Shown here: positions 14,709-20,376 of the stretch, in pieces
Position numbering within the stretch: position 1 is the first letter of the stretch
Layout of the letters: each line of letters opens with the position of its first letter
NCBI GenBank assembly: GCA_021163085.1
Contig: JAGGXL010000031.1
Location: 1-20,376 of the forward strand
Source: Thermodesulfobacterium sp.
GTDB taxonomy: Bacteria > Desulfobacterota > Thermodesulfobacteria > Thermodesulfobacteriales > Thermodesulfobacteriaceae
Reading direction: 5' to 3'
DNA: 20,376 nucleotides
Made by a program: the position numbers and the translations under genes
The notes under the pieces: model-generated
Seen by the model: the letters and a program-made list of their open reading frames with translations, nothing else
Told to the model about the DNA's origin: nothing
Databases searched by the model: none

Positions 14709-15221
14709 ATGATATGGTTTGATTATCTTGCTTTAGGGTTTTTAGCTTATTTTGTAATAAGAGGTCTTTTATCTGGTTTTGTAAAAGTTATATTTTCGTT
14801 TGTAGGGATGATTGTTGCTTTTCTTTATTCTGGATGGCTCTCTTTAAAAATCAGTCCTTATATTGAAAATCTTATTACTAATCATCCTAAAATACTTCCT
14901 GTATTGAGTTACATTATTGCTTTTCTTATAATTTATCTAAGCTTTGTAGTAATAGGATTTATAATTTTAAGTATTCTTGGGAAACTTGATTTAACTGTAG
15001 CAGACCATATTTTAGGTGCTTTTTTAGGCTTTATAAAAGGCATATTATTTATAACGATATTTTATATAGCCTTAGTTTTACCCTACCCTCCAAACCAGAA
15101 AGTACTAAATAAGACTATGGTTTATCCTTTAATTAAATACAGTCTAAAATTTTCCTCCCATTTTTTACCTGAAAATTGGAAAATTTTTCTTAAAAAGAGA
15201 AACATAGAAATAAGTCAATAA
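14709..15221 (+). CDS. CvpA-family integral membrane protein
   Basis: This 170-residue protein has four predicted membrane segments (about 5-22, 26-45, 64-90 and 101-126) and a short basic C-terminal tail. The N-terminal pattern FDYLALGFLAYFVIRGLLSG, followed by a second helix beginning FVKVIFSFVG, matches the CvpA/colicin V production family. Its members are small inner-membrane proteins linked to envelope homeostasis, without a defined enzymatic activity. The gene starts six bases after cysS and is last in the plus-strand run. Its stop codon touches the stop of convergent hisB, so there is no room for a separate terminator. Confidence 0.8.
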   Translation: MIWFDYLALGFLAYFVIRGLLSGFVKVIFSFVGMIVAFLYSGWLSLKISPYIENLITNHPKILPVLSYIIAFLIIYLSFVVIGFIILSILGKLDLTVADHILGAFLGFIKGILFITIFYIALVLPYPPNQKVLNKTMVYPLIKYSLKFSSHFLPENWKIFLKKRNIEISQ

Positions 15222-15806
15222 TCAAAGAGTTCCTTTAGTAGAAAGAACCTCATTATCAACCAATTTTATGGCTTTTTTTATAGCATAAGCAAGTGCTTTG
15301 AAAACACTTTCTGCAATATGGTGAGTATTTTTCCCATAGAAATTTCTTACATGAAGGGTAAACTTTCCATTTATAGCAAACGCTCTCAAAAACTCTTCTA
15401 TAAGTTCTGTATCAAAATTACCTATTTTTTCTGCAGGGAATTTTACATCATAAAAAAAATAAGGTCTTTTGGCAAGATCCACCACTGCCTGGCTTAACGC
15501 TTCTTCCATAGGAATGGTTGCCTCTCCGTAACGGGAGATTTTTTTCCTATCTTCCAGAGCTTCATCAAAAGCTTCTCCCAATGTAATACCTATATCTTCA
15601 ACTGTATGATGAAAATCTACCTCCAAATCACCTTTAGCTTCTACCTGAAGTTTTATACCCGAATGATATGCAAAAAGTTCAAGCATATGATCTAAAAATC
15701 CAATTCCTGTATTTATAATATTCTCTTTTAAATCTTTTCCACTTAGATCCAGTTTCAAACCGATCTTTGTTTCCAAAGTGGTTCTTTTTTTATCTACCAA
15801 TTTCAT
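15222..15806 (-). CDS. hisB: Imidazoleglycerol-phosphate dehydratase
   Basis: HisB removes water from imidazole-glycerol phosphate in histidine biosynthesis, using two Mn ions. Conserved metal-binding motifs are FLDHML (37-42), DFHHTVED (64-71) and HHIAE (162-166). The 194-residue length is that of monofunctional HisB, with no phosphatase domain. I chose the ATG at 15806 because AGGAGG lies five bases upstream. The open frame extends to a TTG at 15821, but that start would bury the ribosome site inside the gene. hisB stands alone, away from other his genes. A possible TATACT -10 box lies at 15846-15841 on the minus strand, without a good -35. Confidence 0.96.
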   Translation of the reverse strand: MKLVDKKRTTLETKIGLKLDLSGKDLKENIINTGIGFLDHMLELFAYHSGIKLQVEAKGDLEVDFHHTVEDIGITLGEAFDEALEDRKKISRYGEATIPMEEALSQAVVDLAKRPYFFYDVKFPAEKIGNFDTELIEEFLRAFAINGKFTLHVRNFYGKNTHHIAESVFKALAYAIKKAIKLVDNEVLSTKGTL

Positions 15807-15932
15807 TTGGACCTCCTGCAATTTTATTCAGATTTTAAAAAGTATAAAAATTTTTTCCTAAAAATAAAGCCCGATTTTGTTAAATTAATCTATCTTAAAA
15901 AAATTTTATTTTGAATTAAGTTTATACTTGCT

Positions 15933-16502
15933 ATGAATTATTTGTTAAATGGTTTCCTCATCTTTATAGCAAGAATCTGTGATGTTAGTCTTGGCACTAT
16001 AAGAATTGTTCTCTTAGCAAGAGGTTTAAAACTTCAGGCAAGCATTATAGGTTTTTTTGAAGTTCTCATCTGGATTGTTGTTATTTCTCAAGTCATAAAG
16101 CATTTAGACCATCCTTTTTATTATGTAGCTTTTGCATCTGGATTTGCCTTTGGTAACTATGTAGGTTTATATTTAGAAAACAAACTTGCTATAGGAAATG
16201 TATTAATAAGGGTCATAACAAGAAAAGAACCTGAAAAATTATTAAATATTTTGAGAGAAAACGGATTCATTGTTACCTCAGTCAATGCTGAAGGAAGAGA
16301 AGGTCCTATTATGATATTATTCTCTGTTATAAAAAGAAAACAGATCCCCAGATTTTTAACCCTAGTGCAAAAAAATTGCCCCCAAGCTTTTTATACCATA
16401 GAAGATATAAGAGAAGTTAAAAAATATAGTGGGGAAATACAACCTCATAAAGCTGGTTTCTTAAATACATTTAAAAAATTTTTTTTGATAAAAAGGAAAT
16501 AG
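15933..16502 (+). CDS. UPF0316/DUF2179 membrane protein
   Basis: The 189-residue protein has three predicted membrane helices in the first half (about 4-25, 34-56 and 60-81) and a soluble C-terminal part. The N-terminal signature FIARICDVSLGTIRIVLLAR (11-30) and later FASGFAFGNYVGLYLENKLA are characteristic of the UPF0316 family (B. subtilis YebE relatives). The C-terminal region (about 85-165) corresponds to DUF2179, a small ferredoxin-like fold also found in YitT-type proteins. Function is unknown for the family. The gene is divergent from hisB across a 126-base AT-rich gap, has no clear ribosome site, and ends flush with truA, whose stop is the next base. Its basic tail ends LIKRK. Confidence 0.85.
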   Translation: MNYLLNGFLIFIARICDVSLGTIRIVLLARGLKLQASIIGFFEVLIWIVVISQVIKHLDHPFYYVAFASGFAFGNYVGLYLENKLAIGNVLIRVITRKEPEKLLNILRENGFIVTSVNAEGREGPIMILFSVIKRKQIPRFLTLVQKNCPQAFYTIEDIREVKKYSGEIQPHKAGFLNTFKKFFLIKRK

Positions 16503-17309
16503 TTACAGTTCTACTTTAAATTTTGGATAACTATCTATTATTTTGATTTTTGGATAGTCTATCTTTTTCAAAACCAAACCCTGAGGGGGTGCAGGAGGTG
16601 GAGCAACTTTTCTGTCTCTTACTTCTAAAATTTTCTTGAAATCTTCTACTGTAAGATTTCCCTTCCCAACCTCAACCAGAGCACCAACTATGTTTCTTAC
16701 CATATATCTCATAAATCCTCTACCTATTATTTCAAAAGCTATCATATGTTTTCTTCCGGGAACTCTTTTAAATTTGGCATCATATATAGTTCTTATAGTA
16801 GTTTTTATATCTGTTCCTGACTTTCTAAAGCTTGCAAAATCTTTTTCTCCTATAATCAAAGGTAAACAGGCTTTCATAGCAGATAAATCCAATTTTTCAG
16901 AAACCCACCAGGAATAAAGCCTTACCAAGGGATTTCTTACGGGATAGTTGTAAATGTAATAAATATAAGTTTTCTTAAGTGAATCTCTTTGAGAATGAAA
17001 CTTAAAATCCACTTCTTCAACTTTCCAGATTACTATATCCTGAGGAAGCATTGCATTTACTGCCCTGAAAATGATTTCAAGTGGTCTATCTGAAGTGGTC
17101 AAAAAATGTGCAGTTTGATAAAGGGCATGAACCCCTGTATCTGTTCTTCCTGCTGATTTAAGTTTGACTTTGTGTCCCAAAATCTTGGAGAGTGCGTCCT
17201 GAATTATTCCCTGAACAGTAGGACCTTTAGGTTGAATTTGCCATCCTAAATAATTTGTCCCATCATAAGCTATAAATATGCGAATATTTCTTATGTTTAT
17301 TTCATTCAT
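16503..17309 (-). CDS. truA: tRNA pseudouridine(38-40) synthase
   Basis: TruA isomerises uridines 38-40 in the anticodon stem of tRNAs. The 268-residue protein shows the N-terminal family opening IAYDGTNYLGWQIQPKGPTV (13-32). The catalytic aspartate is D57 in SAGRTDTGVHA (52-62). A C-terminal FMRYMVRNIVGALVEVGKG block aids RNA binding and dimerisation. Length is normal. Its ATG (17309) overlaps the TGA of the upstream HEPN gene as ATGA, so it is translationally coupled to the toxin-antitoxin pair. It is the last gene of the rplM run and abuts the convergent UPF0316 gene with zero intervening bases. Confidence 0.96.
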   Translation of the reverse strand: MNEINIRNIRIFIAYDGTNYLGWQIQPKGPTVQGIIQDALSKILGHKVKLKSAGRTDTGVHALYQTAHFLTTSDRPLEIIFRAVNAMLPQDIVIWKVEEVDFKFHSQRDSLKKTYIYYIYNYPVRNPLVRLYSWWVSEKLDLSAMKACLPLIIGEKDFASFRKSGTDIKTTIRTIYDAKFKRVPGRKHMIAFEIIGRGFMRYMVRNIVGALVEVGKGNLTVEDFKKILEVRDRKVAPPPAPPQGLVLKKIDYPKIKIIDSYPKFKVEL

Positions 17310-17725
17310 AAATTAAAAGCCTTCTTTATTTCCTCTGTAAAACTATCAAAATCACCAAGATGATCTTTGAAAACTTTAAAAACAATCTTATCACTTACAG
17401 TATCATAGATATGAATAAGCAAATTCCTGAATTTTGCCATATTCTTATACTTCTCCAAATTTTCTTCAGACACTATTCTATTTTCCTCCAAAATCTCAAA
17501 ACAATCTGCATAAGAATTAGGCTCTCTTAAATTTAATCTACTAACTATATGTTTACATACGTCTATCATTTGCTGGATTGCAAGCTCCAGGTTTCTTTCT
17601 ATAAATCGCTTTATTACTATATTTTTTTGAAACTCCTCAAAGCTAAGCTCTTTAATATTTTTGAGTTCTTCCATATATTGCTCTATTTTTTTAAGCTTAT
17701 TTTTTACTAAAATTTTATCTATCAT
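17306..17725 (-). CDS. HepT-like HEPN RNase toxin (DUF86)
   Basis: This all-helical 139-residue protein carries the HEPN ribonuclease motif RX4HXY: R100, H105 and Y107 in FRNLLIHIYD (99-108). In HepT-type toxins of MntA-HepT pairs, Arg and His are catalytic and the partner nucleotidyltransferase adds AMP to the tyrosine to silence the RNase. That tyrosine is present here (Y107). The ATG is one base after the stop of the nucleotidyltransferase gene (TAA-A-ATG), as usual for this type VII-like system. The downstream truA start overlaps its stop. Motif residues are intact, so it is probably active (inference). It could also be a domesticated pair without toxicity. Confidence 0.85.
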   Translation of the reverse strand: MIDKILVKNKLKKIEQYMEELKNIKELSFEEFQKNIVIKRFIERNLELAIQQMIDVCKHIVSRLNLREPNSYADCFEILEENRIVSEENLEKYKNMAKFRNLLIHIYDTVSDKIVFKVFKDHLGDFDSFTEEIKKAFNL

Positions 17726-17726
17726 T

Positions 17727-18125
17727 TTAGTCTACATATTTAGAATATCCCGTAATATCTAAATATTCTTGGTAATCATCTATAGTATTTTCTCTAAATT
17801 TGCTATATACTAAAAAATCTTTTATAAAAAGTTCTTTTCTATTTTTCATTACTTGATGTCTTAAAAGCGGATTTGCCTCATTTAAAACTACAATTTCTAC
17901 TTCCCTTTTTATCAAATCACTAAGTTTTTGCATAAGAGATAAAAGCTCATATCCTGAAACAGGATTCTTTACATAAATAGCTACATCTATGTCACTATTT
18001 TTTCTAAGCTTACCAGTTGCTGCAGAACCAAACACTAATGCAAATACTATATTAGGATCTTTTTCTAAAAAATTTTTTATTTTCCTGAAAATATTATCCA
18101 AATTTTCTTGTGTTTGATGAGGCAT
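17727..18125 (-). CDS. MntA-like minimal nucleotidyltransferase antitoxin
   Basis: The 132-residue protein has the minimal nucleotidyltransferase motif GSX10DXD: G33-S34 in LVFGSAATG and D45-I-D47 in SDIDVAIY. A third carboxylate is probably E77 or nearby in REVEIVVLNEA. Such proteins neutralise a HEPN partner by AMPylation. The partner follows after a single base, in the canonical antitoxin-toxin order. The gene begins 14 bases after argC with no recognisable ribosome site, so translation may depend on the upstream gene. Location inside an rplM-rpsI-argC-truA run is unusual for a defence-type module, and the base composition looks like its neighbours by eye. Confidence 0.85.
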   Translation of the reverse strand: MPHQTQENLDNIFRKIKNFLEKDPNIVFALVFGSAATGKLRKNSDIDVAIYVKNPVSGYELLSLMQKLSDLIKREVEIVVLNEANPLLRHQVMKNRKELFIKDFLVYSKFRENTIDDYQEYLDITGYSKYVD

Positions 18126-18139
18126 GTTAGAGAGTTATT

Positions 18140-19174
18140 TTACACAAACAAGGGTGTTTTTGGAAGTCCTGTATCTTCAGGAAATCCAAACATAAGATTG
18201 AAATTCTGAATAGCCTGTCCACTTGCACCTTTTATTAAATTGTCTATTACCGAAACGAGTATTCCCCATCCTCTTTTTTTGTCTTCAAAAATTCCTATTT
18301 TACAAAGATTTGTTCCTTTAACCTCCGCAATCCTTGGAATTTTACCTATAGGAACTATCTCTACAAAAGGACTTTCCTTATAAAATTCTTTCAAAAATTT
18401 ATAAATTTTTTCTGCTTCTGTTTTAAATTTCACATAAATAGTTGAAAAAATACCTCTATTTATAGGTAAAAGATGTGGTGTAAAAATAGTTTGAATTTGT
18501 TCATCAGAAAACAAATTTAATTTTTCTTCTATCTCTGGGTTATGTCTATGTGAAGCAATTTTATAAGCCTTAAAATCTTCATTGACCTCACAGAAGCTAT
18601 AATAATTTTCTGCTTTTCTTCCTGCTCCAGAGGTTCCACTTTTAGAATCAATAATAATTGGTTCTTTTTCAATTAAATTATTTTTTAATAAAGGAATTAA
18701 AGGTAATAAGACCGAGGTAGGATAACATCCTGGATTGGCAACAAGCTCTGCTTTCTTGATTTTCTCTCCAAAAATCTCTGTTAATCCGTATACTGCTTTT
18801 TCACAGAGCTCTGGATAGTTATGCTTTATATTATAAGTGTTTTCATAGCTCCTTGAATTTTTAAACCTGAAATCTGCTGAAAAGTCTATAACTTTTACCC
18901 CTCTTTGTAAAGAAGAATAAGCCATTTCTTGAGCCTTTCCTGAAGGAACACAAAGAAAAGCAACCTGAACTCTTTCTGCTATTTTTTCAACGACAGGCTC
19001 CTCAAAAACAAGCTCAGCATACTTACCGCTCCAAGCAAAAACTTCTTTTAGACTTTTACCTGCTTTTTCTCTTGAAGTAATAACTGAAATTTCAAGATAA
19101 GGATGATTTTCAGAAAGCCTTATAAGCTCTAAACCCGTATATCCGGTTGCTCCAATTACAGCTGCTTTGATCAC
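18140..19174 (-). CDS. argC: N-acetyl-gamma-glutamyl-phosphate reductase
   Basis: ArgC reduces N-acetylglutamyl-phosphate to the semialdehyde with NADPH, the third step of arginine biosynthesis. The 344-residue protein opens with the nucleotide-binding loop AAVIGATGYTGLELIRL (4-20). The catalytic cysteine is C150 in VANPGCYPTSV (145-155), and the histidine-rich SHRHNPEIEE lies at 208-217. A KSGTSGAGR loop (178-186) is also conserved. The start is a GTG at 19174, 11 bases after rpsI, with no strong ribosome site. It is presumably read through from the ribosomal-protein genes. Length is normal and no defects are seen. Confidence 0.96.
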   Translation of the reverse strand: MIKAAVIGATGYTGLELIRLSENHPYLEISVITSREKAGKSLKEVFAWSGKYAELVFEEPVVEKIAERVQVAFLCVPSGKAQEMAYSSLQRGVKVIDFSADFRFKNSRSYENTYNIKHNYPELCEKAVYGLTEIFGEKIKKAELVANPGCYPTSVLLPLIPLLKNNLIEKEPIIIDSKSGTSGAGRKAENYYSFCEVNEDFKAYKIASHRHNPEIEEKLNLFSDEQIQTIFTPHLLPINRGIFSTIYVKFKTEAEKIYKFLKEFYKESPFVEIVPIGKIPRIAEVKGTNLCKIGIFEDKKRGWGILVSVIDNLIKGASGQAIQNFNLMFGFPEDTGLPKTPLFV

Positions 19175-19185
19175 GAAAGATTAAC

Positions 19186-19575
19186 TTAACGCTTGGAGTA
19201 TTGTTGTCCTCTTCTTGCTCCCCTAAGTCCGTATTTCTTTCTCTCCTTTTCACGGGGATCACGAGTAAGAAATCCTGCCTTTTTAAGTACAGGCTTTAAA
19301 TCAGGCATGTAAGAAACCAAAGCTTTCGCAATTCCATGCCTTATAGCTTCTGCTTGTGCAGATTTTCCTCCACCCTCAACTGTGCATTTTACATCAAATT
19401 TTCCGAGAAGATTGCTAATTCTAAATGGAGCAAAAATTACATCTTCTGCAACAATGTGGTCATAAAAATATTCTTTAAATGGCTTATCATTCACTATAAT
19501 TTGCCCATTTCCGGGATATATCCATACCCTTGCTACAGATGCTTTCCTTTTCCCAGTAGCATAAATCCTTTCCAT
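19186..19575 (-). CDS. rpsI: Ribosomal protein uS9
   Basis: This 129-residue small-subunit protein shows the standard start YATGKRKASVARVWI (5-19). Its long basic tail ends GARRGQQYSKR (119-129), which reaches the P site of the ribosome. Length is typical. It follows rplM by 16 bases with a GGGAGGTAG ribosome site, the near-universal rplM-rpsI order of bacteria. Confidence 0.98.
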   Translation of the reverse strand: MERIYATGKRKASVARVWIYPGNGQIIVNDKPFKEYFYDHIVAEDVIFAPFRISNLLGKFDVKCTVEGGGKSAQAEAIRHGIAKALVSYMPDLKPVLKKAGFLTRDPREKERKKYGLRGARRGQQYSKR

Positions 19576-19591
19576 ATATTCTCTACCTCCC

Positions 19592-20038
19592 TCAGATTTC
19601 TAATGGCTTAGGATTTTGAGCCAAATGTGGATGATTTGGTCCTGCATATACCTTAAGCTTTTTTAAAAGCTTTTTCCTCATTCTATTTTTGGGAAGCATT
19701 CTTTTTACTGCCAAGTAAATCAACTGTTCAGGCTTTTTTTCCAAAAGCTTACGAGCAGTTTCCAGTTTTAATCCCCCTATATATCCAGAATGGCGCCAGT
19801 AAACTTTTTGATCAAGTTTTTTTCCAGTAAGTTTTATCTTTTCAGCATTAACTACTACTATAAAATCAGCTTGGTCAATATGGGGAGTATAATCAGGGCG
19901 ATGCTTTCCCTGTAACATGTAAGCTAATTTGGAAGCAAGTCTTCCCAAAACTTTATCCTTAGCATCAATTATATACCATTCTCTATTAACTTCTTCTTTT
20001 TTAACCCATGGAGTTTGGGGCGTAAATACAAAACTCAT
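19592..20038 (-). CDS. rplM: Ribosomal protein uL13
   Basis: This 148-residue large-subunit protein has family segments WYIIDAKDKVLGRLASKLA (21-39), QGKHRPDYTPHID (43-55) and VYWRHSGYIGGLK (79-91). Near the C-terminus is an RMLPKNRMRKKLLKKLKVYAG block. Length is normal. The ATG at 20038 has a GGAGG-type ribosome site (GAGGAGGGAG) and lies 37 bases downstream of the predicted transcription start. It is the first gene of the minus-strand run reaching truA. Confidence 0.98.
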   Translation of the reverse strand: MSFVFTPQTPWVKKEEVNREWYIIDAKDKVLGRLASKLAYMLQGKHRPDYTPHIDQADFIVVVNAEKIKLTGKKLDQKVYWRHSGYIGGLKLETARKLLEKKPEQLIYLAVKRMLPKNRMRKKLLKKLKVYAGPNHPHLAQNPKPLEI

Positions 20039-20081
20039 AAGTTTATCTCCCTCCTCTATATTTTCACAAAAAGCATTCCTA

Positions 20082-20109
20082 ACTTTATAATAAATTAAAA
20101 ATATGTCAA
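20082..20109 (-). promoter_or_regulatory. Promoter for the rplM-rpsI-argC-mntA-hepT-truA run
   Basis: On the minus strand, TTGACA (20109-20104) is followed after 16 bases by TAAAGT (20087-20082). The predicted start is near 20075, giving a leader of about 37 bases before rplM. The TTGACA box with a 16-base spacer also appears in the receptor promoter at 9068-9095, which supports both. Confidence 0.55.
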
Positions 20110-20113
20110 GTTT

Positions 20114-20376
20114 CTACTCAGAAGATTTTGTCTGTTCTACTAAAAGCTTCATCTTTTCCATAAAACAGTTTAAAACTTCTAAATTCGTATCATCAGGGCT
20201 ACCAAAAATAGCAAACCTATCTATCCAAGGTTTTGGATACTCTTTTACTTTACATACTTCCATGTAACAATACCTTTTTTTATAAGAATCCACAATTGTT
20301 ATAAATAAGTATTTTCTACAGGAAAGTCTATCCTGAAAATGAAATTTTTCTTCATCATTTAAAATGTCCAAATAAA
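20114..20376 (-). CDS. Unrecognised protein, C-terminal part (runs off window)
   Basis: The frame is open from the window edge to a TAG at 20116-20114, at least 85 codons. It continues upstream without a stop, so the TTG at 20371 is not necessarily the start. The visible part is mixed alpha/beta in character. It has three cysteines near its start (in DRLSCRKYLF and RYCYMEVCKV) and a GSPDDTNLEVLNCFMEKM segment. I do not recognise the family. It ends four bases before the TTGACA box of the rplM promoter and no terminator separates them, so some read-through into rplM is possible. Coding is judged likely from its length and position. Confidence 0.6.
   Translation of the reverse strand, partial: YLDILNDEEKFHFQDRLSCRKYLFITIVDSYKKRYCYMEVCKVKEYPKPWIDRFAIFGSPDDTNLEVLNCFMEKMKLLVEQTKSSE

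Noticed and set aside
15229..15252. Hairpin GTTC(C)TTT...AAAGAAC as a terminator between cvpA and hisB
   Set aside because: The stem is short, bulged and AT-rich, with no T-run following on either strand; it lies within hisB coding sequence.
15807..15821. TTG start extending hisB by five codons
   Set aside because: It would place the AGGAGG inside the gene; the ATG at 15806 has that site at correct spacing.
15900..15932. TATACT (15923-15928) as -10 box for the UPF0316 gene
   Set aside because: It is only five bases before the ATG, so the start would fall inside the gene, and no -35 element is present.

Overview
The window is AT-rich, gene-dense DNA from a Gram-negative, probably thermophilic anaerobe. 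The Gram-negative assignment rests on an outer-membrane TonB-dependent receptor and a periplasmic binding protein. The proteins are rich in Lys, Glu and Ile, intergenic gaps are tiny, and there is a CooC-type carbon-monoxide-dehydrogenase maturation ATPase. A Thermodesulfobacterium/Caldimicrobium-like sulfate- or sulfur-metabolising bacterium fits best. This is inference from gene content and composition; no rRNA is present to prove it.

Region A (1-9035, all minus strand) reads as one operon. It runs TonB-dependent receptor, periplasmic binding protein, FecCD/BtuC-type permease, ABC ATPase, a CobN-type chelatase large subunit split into two genes, and the start of a ChlI/BchI-type AAA+ chelatase subunit cut by the window edge. 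Adjacent genes overlap or lie within 16 bases of each other. A sigma70-like promoter lies just upstream of the receptor. The layout resembles hmu (haem) loci in which a CobN-like protein accompanies a TonB receptor and an ABC importer. The locus probably imports a metallo-tetrapyrrole or metal chelate and couples uptake to metal insertion or removal. The substrate (corrinoid, haem or metal chelate) cannot be read from the sequence.

Region B (9036-9313) is a divergent control region. It has a promoter on each strand, a direct repeat and an imperfect inverted repeat between them.

Region C (9314-15221, plus strand) is one run of genes: a small J-domain protein, aspartate kinase (lysC), citramalate synthase (cimA), a CooC-like ATPase, cysteinyl-tRNA synthetase (cysS) and a CvpA-family membrane protein. 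LysC and CimA supply the aspartate family and isoleucine. CooC points to CO dehydrogenase/acetyl-CoA synthase chemistry elsewhere in the genome.

Region D (15222-16502) holds hisB (minus) and a divergent UPF0316/DUF2179 membrane protein (plus). Both converge on their neighbours with zero bases between stop codons.

Region E (16503-20113, minus strand) is a run starting from a good promoter: rplM, rpsI, argC, a MntA-HepT type nucleotidyltransferase/HEPN toxin-antitoxin pair, then truA. A partial unrecognised reading frame closes the window (20114-20376). I saw no rRNA, tRNA, CRISPR array, insertion sequence or convincing intrinsic terminator.
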